Part shown: in pieces, positions 54,427 through 64,000 of the stretch
Position numbering within the stretch: position 1 is the first letter of the stretch
How the letters are laid out: every line of letters begins with the position of its first letter
NCBI GenBank assembly: GCA_963693365.1
Contig: CAVNZM010000006.1
Location: 1,178,001 to 1,242,000, forward strand
Source of the DNA: Amoebidium appalachense
Taxonomy: Eukaryota; Ichthyosporea
Length of the DNA: 64,000 bases
Direction: 5' to 3'
Notes under the pieces: model-generated
Database searches by the model: none
Seen by the model: only the letters and a program-made list of their open reading frames with translations
What the model was told of the DNA's origin: nothing
Made by a program: the position numbers and the translations under genes

Positions 54427-54590
54427 CTAATTTGAATGGGCATTTCCAGATACAAATTTGTCGCCATAGCGGAATAAGGTGAATTTCGCCCATGTGTTTT
54501 TATGGTCGACCACCCCCGGGTACTGCACATAACCATACTCGTACATCTTCAATGTCTTCACAGGTTTTTTTTCCTCTGCCAGGACCTCCT
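54427..54590 (-). CDS. Orphan exon-like segment on the minus strand
   Basis: Minus-strand frame with KKPVKTLKMYEYGYVQYPGV then VDHKNTWAKFTLFRYGDKFV and SGNAHSN, ending in TAG at 54427. A CAG acceptor lies just upstream (GGCAGCAAAGG or CTGGCAGAGG). The amino-acid pattern is protein-like. Upstream on the minus strand are (GT)n repeats and a short frame at 54720-54810 (RGPGYPPVYTVFCGNPNDER) that could be another exon. The function is unknown and the strand choice uncertain. Confidence 0.33.
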
Positions 54591-54637
54591 TTGCTGCCCC
54601 CCCCCCCTCCCCCCTCCTCCAAAGAAGCGTGCGCGCG

Positions 54638-54705
<68 letters not shown>

Positions 54706-54821
54706 CCACGGTGACGGCAACCCCCGGTGCCTCCTTTCGTCATTGGGATTTCCACAAAACACGGTATACACCGGTGGGTAACCCGGCCCCCGGGCATGCC
54801 TCCTTATTTCTAAATATTCAT

Positions 54822-54862
<41 letters not shown>

Positions 54863-54901
54863 ATCACCACCACCACCACCACGTGGCACCACTACCACCA
54901 C

Positions 54902-54951
<50 letters not shown>

Positions 54952-54954
54952 CGT

Positions 54955-55003
<49 letters not shown>

Positions 55004-56010
55004 GTACACACACACACACACACAACACCACCACCACCACCATCACCAAAAAAAAACCTCAACCTTGTCCCATCCAGACAGTCCCTCATCATCCCGGATT
55101 TGATTAATAAAGTGGGTTTGGCGACCCCCAGTTTGGTTCCCCCCTGATCAAAGAAAACCGGGCTCGGGTGAGGCAACCGAGGGCTGTAGGACTCTCGAGA
55201 TAGTTTTGGCTTTATCCACTGAACACGATATCCTTCTAGGTTGATGCCATTATAGAATAAACATGGATACCGATAGTATCATGTTTTTGGTCAATGGGAG
55301 CCCCCAAGCTTTTTTGGTGGGGGGGGGGGGAGGAAGGGGGGGGGGGGGGGGGTGGGAAAGGGGTCTATGGGAATGTGGTGATCATTACATCCCCCCCCCC
55401 CCCCCCCCCCCCCCCCACCACCACCACCACCACCACCATTACTACTTGGCTGCACACGTGCACCGTTTAACTCAATTTGATCACTTTTGCGCTTGTTGTC
55501 ATGCATGCGGAGGGGTGCCGGCCGCCATCCCATAGTCCCATTTTCACCCTCCACTGTACCCCTCACATGCATGCATGCCTCTAGTTGGTCCTCGAGAATA
55601 TTACCACTTCTGACACCTCCTGCAGCACTACACCTACCAATAATCTTTCCCTGCCATTTGCACTACACCATTTTTATGGGCCCGCAGAGTACATGGGTTG
55701 CAAGTTTTGTCCATGCCTCGCCACTATGCAATCCCCAAACCCACACTCACGCGGCATCGCCAGCCGCTCACACTGACTGACTCGCGCATCTTCTGAGGCA
55801 GACACGATCGAGCACAACAAAACACACATCGTTCTTAACCTACGTCACCAAGTAGTCACGGTAGCACACTCACACGCACACACCCCCTCCCTAGTGCACA
55901 AAAGTTTTGCTTGTCCGGCTCTCCGGCTGGCGGGACACTCACAATCACACACAGACGTGCGCCCGTGTCACACACACACACACACACATACGTGCGCGCG
56001 CGTCACACAC

Positions 56011-56048
<38 letters not shown>

Positions 56049-56661
56049 GCGCGTCACACCCACCCACCCACCCACACACACAAACCATCTTTTTTTGTAC
56101 TCTCGACCGTGGCGCTCAACGGGCAACAAGGAGAGGTGTGGACATCAGAGGAAATATGATATTATGATGGTCATCAAAACTTTCCGCCAGTGCGCCCATC
56201 TCACCGGGGAGGGCGAAGAACCAAATTAAATCCAGCTTTCCAGCTGCATAAATGTGATTGGTTAAGTGCATCATGGGCGTGGGGGGGGGGGGGGGGGGGG
56301 GGTGAAGGTAATATGGTAATGAAGTCGGCCTGATAAAACGTTTTTCGCATCATCTTGCCTTGTACATACACCGTGCAGAATCAGGATTGGGACTGCACAC
56401 AAAACTTTGGTTGGAGAATTTTTTTTCATGACACCTGCCGCTCTCGTATATGTGCTCATTAGGCATCGATAACGTCATCTGATTAGATGGGCTGACCCAC
56501 TGGGCCCCCCGCGCGCCGGCTATTTTAGCAACTAATAATATTTACTACGTAAATCTATAAATATAAAAATACTATGCATACGAGGGCCATCCAGGCAGAA
56601 ACCTACCACAGGCATACTCCTGTGTAAACATCATATCTCTGCAACCTTTTTTTGGTTAAGT
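54591..56661. other. Intergenic; (AC)n and C-run cluster
   Basis: (CG)n into (AC)n at 54629-54701, a C run at 54825-54863, (AC)n at 54900-55024, G runs at 55319-55351, C run plus (ACC)n at 55391-55437, (AC)n with CGTGCGCGCG at 55970-56060, G run at 56280-56302. No supported gene. The frame 55485-55780 has no splice or domain support. Confidence 0.6.
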
Positions 56662-58591
56662 CTAGCAGCACCACAAACACGGGCGGGCACATGCAGCCAG
56701 CGACAGGGAGCCACCCGAAAGGGAGCTGTCGATGGTGCCGGAGAAAGAGGTGGCGTCGTAGGTACCCAGGGCTCTACGAGCCTTGTAGTTCTCTGTGGAT
56801 GGAGAGACGGCGTGTCAGACAACTGAAACAAATCAACCATCCCACTGAAGCAAGGATGCTAAAATTTCGAAACGAAATGATATTTGACTTGCCTGCTCTT
56901 TTTCCTTGTTCATGCAACTTCATGCCCACATTTTAAGCCGATTATGTGGAGTTGGTATTGACAAAGAAGACATCAGATGATGGGTAGAGGGAGAAGAGAC
57001 TAAAGATGTCGCATACAATGACCATTGTGAGGGGGCAAGGGGAACACACCGGTGTGCTGCCACAGGGTGTGTGTGGTGCCGTTGCCGTGGGTGAGGGTGA
57101 TGAGTTTGTCGTTAATGATCAGCAGCTCACTACCGACAGACGTGTAGAGAACAATGCGGTCGTTGGGCACGAGGTCGTAGCCCACAATGCCGAAAGCTCC
57201 GACGTGGCCGCTGGGGAGCGTAACATGCACCTGTGAAAGTCACTGTAAGAATATTATTTGAAACCATGATGAGAAAGGCTAAAAAGTAAGTGGAGAAATC
57301 ATGCACCCATGTTTTTGCCACCGACACTCGCCTCTGTGAACATACTTCCCTAACAGTTGATGGGAGCGTAAACGTAGGTGAAACATGCATCAAAATTTTG
57401 AGACTGACAAACTAAAAAACAGAGCAGCATAATTCCGTACCTTGCTAAGCTTGTCCAGAGCAACAGGCTCCAGCAGGGGTAGGTCCTGGAGGGCGGCCTT
57501 GTACTGGGCCTGGCGCACCATCACGGTCTCGCCATCGACCTTGTTTGTCAGAGCATCACCCACCATCGAGGTATCCTTGGTCATCACTACCACGGCCCAC
57601 ACAAGGCCAACTGTAGCAACAACCATCAGGACACCGGCCGCGGCGGCGGCAAGGAGGCCCCACATCAGACGGCGGCCACGGGTCTTGCTCTTCTTGTATG
57701 CCTTGGCGGCACTGAGGGAAAGAGCGAAATTTTAGACACTTTCTTTGGTCTAACACATTGAAAACAAGCATCCGATTGGACATCGCATGATCAACGAGGA
57801 AAGTTGTGTAGTTCCTGAGCTCTCTGGAAATCTAGAAATTACGGGAGTTCAAAATTGTAGGAATTTACTGTGGAATAGTAGAGTACACCAACAATACGCA
57901 AAATCATGCAACAACGAAAAAACGTCCAGACGTGCGGAGACAGAAGTACACCTACTGTGTGAGATCTGAGGAGTCGATAATGCCATCACAGTTGTCATCA
58001 AAAGCCGTCATCATCTTGCGGTACTGGGGGGGGAAGTCGGAGATGGGGATCTGCAGGACGGGGGTGCCCTTGCCCTCATAGTCGAGGTCAAGGCAGTCGT
58101 CCATCTCGGGGGTAGTATGCTTCGTCATCCTGAAAGATCTCAATGTTAGAATTCGTGACATGGTGCTAATAATTGGATGCAAACTATAACAGAACCCTTA
58201 GCACTTACCGCCAGCAAGCAAATCGTTTCAGAAGCCACTTTCTTCACGAAATAGATACAAAAGCTCGAAAAAATTCGCTGTAGTTAGCTCCGTACCTCCC
58301 ATCTAGCACATTGGGTTCAACAACAACAAAAATGTTACACGATAATCCTTTAGACAACTCGAATGAGGACCTTGCAAGTCTTGTTGCACCTTCCACGTTT
58401 CACACAAAAACATGGCAACCGGTCCACTGTTACTCGGAGTGCAACACTTGCAACATCTCCGCGTGCCTCGTATACAGTTCTAGCTACATTGAAAAACTAT
58501 CACTATCCCACACATGTTACACACGGCCTGATACTCACTTATGGTCAACGGAGGTAGACTGCAGGCGGAGAGTACTGGTTTCGAAAGACAT
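56662..58591 (-). CDS. Single-pass membrane protein with cytoplasmic EF-hand, 269 aa
   Basis: Exons 58591-58539, 58129-57956, 57711-57441, 57230-57050 and 56792-56662; GT-AG throughout with agreeing phases (810 coding bases). The N-terminus MSFETSTLRLQSTSVDHK is followed by an acidic segment and one EF-hand: FDDNCDGIIDSSD, with Asp/Asn at loop positions 1, 3, 5 and 9, Gly at 6 and Asp rather than Glu at 12. Next comes a basic stop-transfer stretch (KAYKKSKTRGRR) and a membrane segment (MWGLLAAAAAGVLMVVATVG...). An outer domain of about 140 residues follows, with LPLLEPVALDKLSK, a beta-rich part and a C-terminal tail containing ARRALG and four Cys (ACARPCLWCC). I associate this EF-hand/membrane/beta layout with uncharacterised, often multicopy proteins of algae and other protists; no function is known to me. 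Ca2+ sensing at a membrane is the obvious guess. The last splice (GTGTGT donor) is the least certain. Confidence 0.75.
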
Positions 58592-60583
58592 CACCTAGAT
58601 TTGAGGCGTAGAGAAGCACGAGACTTGCGCTCGTTGACTTCTCACGTACTAGTGCTACTTGCTTGGCTTGCTGATGACCTTTAGTGGGGGACAAAAATGC
58701 ACAAATGTACGAGTAGAGGGGTATAGCGACATAAACACGCAGCTACTGCGGTGCGATAACATGCAGTGACGTGAAATCAGCTACAACGCAATGGTCTTTA
58801 TGTGCAAATTATATCAGGCTAGCTATGGGAAAAATGTCACGCCAAAACCTTTTGTATGACATTACGCCAATAGAAATAACGATCCTGTTCTATCCGAAAT
58901 TCCGTATCCCGCTTCAACTAGTACTAACCCGAATTTCAAGCTTCAAATACACTCCCGCCGCCGCCGCCCGACTGACCGTTTGTCTGGTATCCATAATTCA
59001 AGCATTCGGGCTTCCTAGCAGAATTACATGATTGTGTATATTGAAATTTCTGCTTCTGGTTTATTTTTCAAAACACCTTATTTGATAGTCACATGCAGTA
59101 TAACGTTATGGTATGCCGCAGCCAATCGCTGCGTGTGTATGCCTCAACCCAAAAATCCAGATTCCTTGAATAGCAAACGATAAATGTGTATCTCTGCATC
59201 CAATCGTACTGCGCCAAATAATAATGGGAATGCAGGGTCAATAGCGAAGGGGTTTAGGGTGATCCTGATCATCCAGTGATTCCAGTCGCCGGCGAGTCCC
59301 CGGACAGCCAAGGTTTGTAACGCCCTTTCTGCGCTATTTACGCCTTGCCTTTTGTCCAATGACTCCCTTTGCCTGCTACATAATAAATTATAACGTCGTT
59401 TCTGCCTCGTAGAATATCTAATTAGATGTATTTATTCATATAATGGTTCATATTCAAAGTAACGTGTCGGCCTCGCTCGATCAAGTTTGTGATCTCTTAT
59501 CCTCTTGAACTGGCAGCAGTAGCAAGTCGTGTTTGTGACATACTGCCACGTGCGCTAGCGTGACTGGATCCTCGCACACACGGCATCGATCCACAGAACA
59601 TAAAGACTTTCATTACGGCTGGCCACACGCATGCAATTAAACACAAAAAAAAGGTTATGCCAAAAAAAAATACGCATACGTCGAATAAAGCCCACTCGAT
59701 ACTGCCCCCGTGGGCCTTGGTTCGAAAAAAAGCAATACCGTAAGATTTTTCCCGTTGTTGGCTGGAACTGAAAACTTAGACAATTACATGTCCTAGTTGC
59801 ATATCAAACTTATAACAGATATATTATATGTTCTACGACTCACTAAAACATAAACTTCATTACAGCCTGGCACCACCACTAACCACCACTCACTGTCAGT
59901 AGAATGACGGCCCCCTCGACCAAGCTTCACATTCCAATCATTCCACCCGACAATATGTACATGCCGTGGATCCTGCATCCCATGACCCGGTTGAAGGCCG
60001 CCGATAGTCTGCTCCGTGCTTCTTTTAGCTTTGCAGTTGGAGAAGACATTTAAAGTAAATTACCTCAAGTTATCAGGAAAGGATTCATCACTTGATGTTT
60101 CACCAAGTATATTGAAAGCCTGGTCCTACTTGGTTATGTCCTGATAATTTATATCGCTTTTCACTTCTTTTTTTAGAACTTCACAAATATGATATGTATG
60201 TATAAAAATATATTCTCCTTGGGCACTGGAACATTCTCAGGACACGAATTATCTGAGCACGTGCCGCGTTCTACCAACAACCCGGTTGAACCGTTCTGCC
60301 ACTCCACTTCCAAGTTGCAACCCCAGCCAGCTCGAGCCATGAAACACCTTTTCCCAACACAACTTGACACTTATTTTGGATCCGGAGGTCTCGAATGCCA
60401 GAGCGTTGGGGTGCAGCACTGGTGCTTCCTGCGTGTGGTGTTAGCTGCTACGGGAGTGTTTGCTGTGTCAGGTCACATGTACAGTATTTGTGCAAGTCGT
60501 CCTTGGACACTATACCAGGCTACTGTCTCTTTAAGGCAGACAGCGCGGCACAGACCTACCACCTACTGAGGCGGTGTCTCCTT

Positions 60584-60616
<33 letters not shown>

Positions 60617-61188
60617 CTTAAAAGGGACTAGATGTATAACGTCGCACGTGCGGCAACACGTCAGTACGTGTTAGGGCACAGACAGATATATTATGGGGTA
60701 CGTGACCTGAGACTCAGGCACATCACATTTGTCAGAGGCAAACGTAACCAACACTTTCATATTGTTGGCCTTTCCGTTTACTGTCCGTTTTGCTCTCTGA
60801 GTTAAACACGTGTGAGGTCTAACATATTAGTTTCTATATTTGGAACGGCCCTTTTTGAGCTCAAGCATCTAGGACCCTCGTGCCTGCAGCTAAGCTGGGC
60901 TAGTGCAATTGTCCCGAGCAGTTTGGTTAGTGTAGCAAGGTGCAGCAATTTCAGGACACATCACTCAGTAATAAAGGACCAGAACTTTGAATATACTGTA
61001 ATGCTGGCTTTCGAGGCCTCAGCCTAAACAAAGGCTGGCAGGTCTTATCGGAACGAATGTTTAGTAGGCCGGATACCACAACTCTCTCTACCCCCCTTTT
61101 TCTTTTCGATTTTTCCGTTTAATAGTATTCCATCCCACCCGGACCGAGTGGAACACACCCTCTCTGGGGTCCTGCTGGCAGCCAGGAA

Positions 61189-61244
<56 letters not shown>

Positions 61245-61430
61245 ACAGCAAAAAAAATAAAAAAAAGAGGAAAAAAAAAGAGAAAAAAATAAAATAAAAC
61301 TAAAACATGAAGCGTGTAGGATCCTAGAACAGTATGCACTCACAGCTGCAACATGTTCTCGTTCGTAACATTTACTCCCTAATTCAGCCCGTGCCTTTGG
61401 GCTCGTACTCCGTGTGGCACGAAGAAAAAA

Positions 61431-61486
<56 letters not shown>

Positions 61487-63108
61487 GGGCCCTTCTTACA
61501 AAACCTACAGTAATAGTGCTGGCCCTTCACTGGCCACGTCACGCCCACTCTCCACAACCCTTCTTGTCCGGCCCATGGCTCATACTAAGCGAACACGAGT
61601 GTTTATGTTGTCCTTGAAGAACTACCTCTGTAATTTCTATCGGGGACGCTTTTGGGGAACGCTGGGGCGCGATATAAATTATTTCAAGTACCGTTCAACG
61701 AAACCCAGCCCCACCGGAGCAAAGGGTTAAATGAAGTGGTGTTTGCTTCTCGGGAGATCCCTTGGGTGCTACTTTGTTGGGATATATCGTTCAACTTGCC
61801 AGACTATTTTTTTGTAGCAGAACAAGCAAGCACACCACTGATGATAGTAGGGCTCGTTTTATTAAGGAGAACTGGTGCACAAGCCACAGTGTTTATAATG
61901 CACAATGTGTATGTTCAAAAGATATTCAGCAATGCAAGTGGACGTGTCCATGTTTTCGATATGCATGATTGTATGCTGAGACTAGAGTGCTACAGGCTAA
62001 ACGTGAAATGATCCAGGGGAACCAAGGTATATATACGATAGTATATTTCAGAAACGACTAAAAAATTAGGAATATTTATAAAACAAACAAAAAAGTAGGA
62101 ATATTGTAGATCTAATGGGGTGAACTCGAATGTGCTGTTAATTGTTTCAACAGTCATCACTAATACATATTAGCCGCCCAGGCCAACATGCAATGTATGT
62201 GTCACCTCACCGAGCACATACATCTCTATTGGGAGAATATGACCTTGAAGAGGAGCCGCGGGGTGGGGGGGGAGGGGGGGGGGGGGGGGGGTTCCTAAGC
62301 GCCTGCGGGAAGGGGGGGGGGGGGGGGGGGGGCAAGGTAGGAAGGGGGTGGCCCACATAAACCCGTGATCAGGCCCCAGAGCATCTGGCCACCATGCTCC
62401 TTCCCCTCCCCCCATTCGCTCTAGTCTCCAAGGCTATGTACCCACTGGCTTACATAAGTGGCTGAGCACTACTACGCCGCGGGACGTCTCCAGCCGGGTC
62501 TATGTAATTCTGATGGGCAATCGGAACGCTTTATGAAAGTTTATTTTCCTAATGGGCAGTAGGAACACTTCCGTACTTCTGATGGGCAATAGGAACGCTT
62601 CCGCAATTTTGTTGTTGGGCAATAGGAACGCGGCGTTAAATTAATCTTGCGACTTTTAACCAACCATCTGCTGTAGATTTAAATTTGTTTGCGCAATCAG
62701 ACACTTTGTCTAGTGACTGTCGCCTGCGGCAACATACAAGGTATGTTGAGCCGGGCCGCAGGGAGACAGCACTCAAAGTGACTACATTCACTTCCCCTGC
62801 GGGCCACCCGCCCCACAAGCCACCACTCACATACACACTCGTACTACACACAGATCTGTCCGTAGTACGAGTGCTTATCAATTTAGGCACTAGACTAAAT
62901 ATAAGTGCTATTTTCTTCGTTCTAAAATGAGCTGTGTGGCTTAGCCTAGTGCACAGCTATAATTGCAGTTTTCACAACCCCCCCCCCCCCCCCCCCCCCC
63001 CCCACTTCGCAGGGCCTCCTCAACACACACACACACACATACACACACGCACACGCGCACACATACACACGCGCACACGCGCGCACGAACATACACGCCC
63101 ACGCGCAC

Positions 63109-63149
<41 letters not shown>

Positions 63150-63163
63150 CACGCACACACACA

Positions 63164-63203
<40 letters not shown>

Positions 63204-63582
63204 CAGACACAGACACACACACACTACCAAGACGTCTCACATTAGACATCGACCTCACCGTGTGGAGCAGGCGTGCCAGCTAGTACTTTGCAGAAATAAA
63301 TAGACGAATAAAGTTGAACAGAAAACTGTATTAAATGGCATGACATGCAGGCTTCCTTGCTTTCCGTTTATTATTGGGTCTGCTCCTCATCAGATATCAT
63401 GACGCACATGCACAGTCTCAACCCCATTTCAACAAAGCACATTGCAAATTAAATAGTGTGCTCGTCTGGTACTACACCTAGTAGGCCTACCCTTTGGACA
63501 AAAAAGGCAACACACTAAACTAAAATATACACATGACCAACACAATATATTAACAGCAGAGCATGATCATTGAGAAGCTCAG

Positions 63583-63613
<31 letters not shown>

Positions 63614-63694
63614 CCAACACTTTGGGACACAGCAGAGGAATACTATCATCAAAAATGTGTGGTTTTAGCAAAACAACAACATAACACGTTCACT
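58592..63694. other. Intergenic, no gene recognised
   Basis: Mostly unique, moderately AT-rich DNA. Features: short hairpin ACCACCTACTGAGGCGGT at 60558-60575 followed by a T run (60584-60616); C runs at 61190-61230 and 61433-61484; G runs at 62262-62290 and 62313-62332; three spaced copies of TGGGCAAT(A/C)GGAACGC between 62513 and 62632; C run at 62981-63003; (AC)n with CGCACG and (AGGCAC)n from 63023 to 63228; A run at 63588-63613. Frames at 60189-60569 (+), 60173-60370 (-) and 61652-62011 (+) are open but lack support. Confidence 0.5.
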
Positions 63695-64000
63695 TTACTG
63701 GGCTGCCTTTTTCCACTCCGCAAGCACGCGGGGGCCCTTCGACCTCACAAGGTCCTCCCCATTAGACAAAACCAATGTACCGTCCTGCTTTACGAGTGCC
63801 AGGGTTGGAATTCCGTTATTTCTCTTACATTTCAGCTCATCCTGCTCCACAGCGCCGAAAAACCCGTATCTTTTCTTAAGTTCCTGGCGCATGGGGTGAG
63901 AGAAGGGAACCATGAGCCAGTTGGCATGCATCTCGTGCATGTACTTGCGGGCCTCTGCCTCCGTCTTGTCTGAAGACACAAAGACAACCTGCTCCCCACC
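63695..64000 (-). CDS. Nucleoredoxin/tryparedoxin-like protein, C-terminal part
   Basis: The frame is open from the window edge (64000) to TAA at 63695. It reads GGEQVVFVSSDKTEAEARKY, ...MHANWLMVPFSHPMRQELKK, RYGFFGAVEQDELKCKRNNG, IPTLALVKQDGTLVLSNGED and ends RSKGPRVLAEWKKAAQ. This is the C-terminal half of the thioredoxin-like fold of nucleoredoxins: the VVFVSSD strand, the WL-x-VPF stretch, the cis-proline GIPTL and the D-G-x-L-V-x-x-x-G hairpin. The catalytic WCxxC motif would lie upstream outside the window. These proteins are thiol-disulfide oxidoreductases of the cytosol or nucleus. An unusual insert (GAVEQDELKCKRNN) precedes the cis-Pro segment. TTTATT near 63367 (AATAAA on this strand) may end the transcript. 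Confidence 0.85.
   Translation of the reverse strand, partial: GGEQVVFVSSDKTEAEARKYMHEMHANWLMVPFSHPMRQELKKRYGFFGAVEQDELKCKRNNGIPTLALVKQDGTLVLSNGEDLVRSKGPRVLAEWKKAAQ

Noticed and set aside
60173-60370. tRNA or tRNA-derived element on the minus strand (GGTTCAACC resembles a B box)
   Set aside because: No A box at the right distance and no cloverleaf could be drawn.
61652-62011. 119-codon frame ending ...RLECYRLNVK
   Set aside because: No ATG at its start, no splice sites or homology that I can see; kept only as a remark.

Overview
This is nuclear DNA from a eukaryote. Protein-like exons are joined by GT-AG introns with correct reading phase, polyadenylation signals and TATA/CCAAT/E2F-type promoter motifs can be seen, and there are non-LTR retrotransposons (LINEs) and no bacterial operon structure. 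The organism cannot be named from the sequence. The INCENP C-terminus looks opisthokont-like, while the EF-hand/transmembrane protein resembles uncharacterised families I associate with algae and other protists. A protist, possibly a unicellular relative of animals, fits best. Much of the window is simple sequence: (GT)n/(AC)n, (CGTG)n and very many pure G or C runs longer than 15-20 nt, both in introns and between genes.

Layout. Position 1-572 (-) holds the first exons of a LisH-motif protein that runs off the left edge. 3812-6038 (-) is a two-exon gene for a 406-aa protein of unknown function. 8335-9985 (-) is a broken retroelement piece with an RNase H domain and a zinc-binding tail. 10.4-10.8 kb is a block packed with GCAGAA/TTCTGC motifs. 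14680-16112 (-) is a two-exon C2H2 zinc-finger regulator whose finger is split by the intron. 17.4-25.3 kb is a retrotransposon nest: three pieces of one LINE family and one long uninterrupted reverse-transcriptase ORF with a poly(A) tail.

25837-40261 (+) is the main gene, an approximately 18-exon, about 1,945-residue INCENP (inner centromere protein, the Aurora-kinase scaffold of the chromosomal passenger complex). Its long single alpha-helix-like region and C-terminal IN-box are clear. 42016-42522 (-) encodes a small intronless cysteine-rich protein made of five repeats built on C-x-C-S-S-Y-x-D; I recognise no family for it and it is the best candidate for something undescribed. 44.9-46.5 kb is another copy of the first LINE family.

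49003-51197 (+) is a four-exon gene for a secreted protein with two related His-containing beta domains resembling bacterial YtkA-like domains. 54.0-54.6 kb holds orphan exon-like pieces on both strands. 56662-58591 (-) is a five-exon gene for a single-pass membrane protein with a cytoplasmic EF-hand. 63695-64000 (-) is the C-terminal end of a nucleoredoxin/tryparedoxin-like protein that runs off the right edge.

The genes are not an operon and share no evident pathway. Exon structures were assembled by eye from open frames, splice consensus and phase agreement; no transcript evidence was available.
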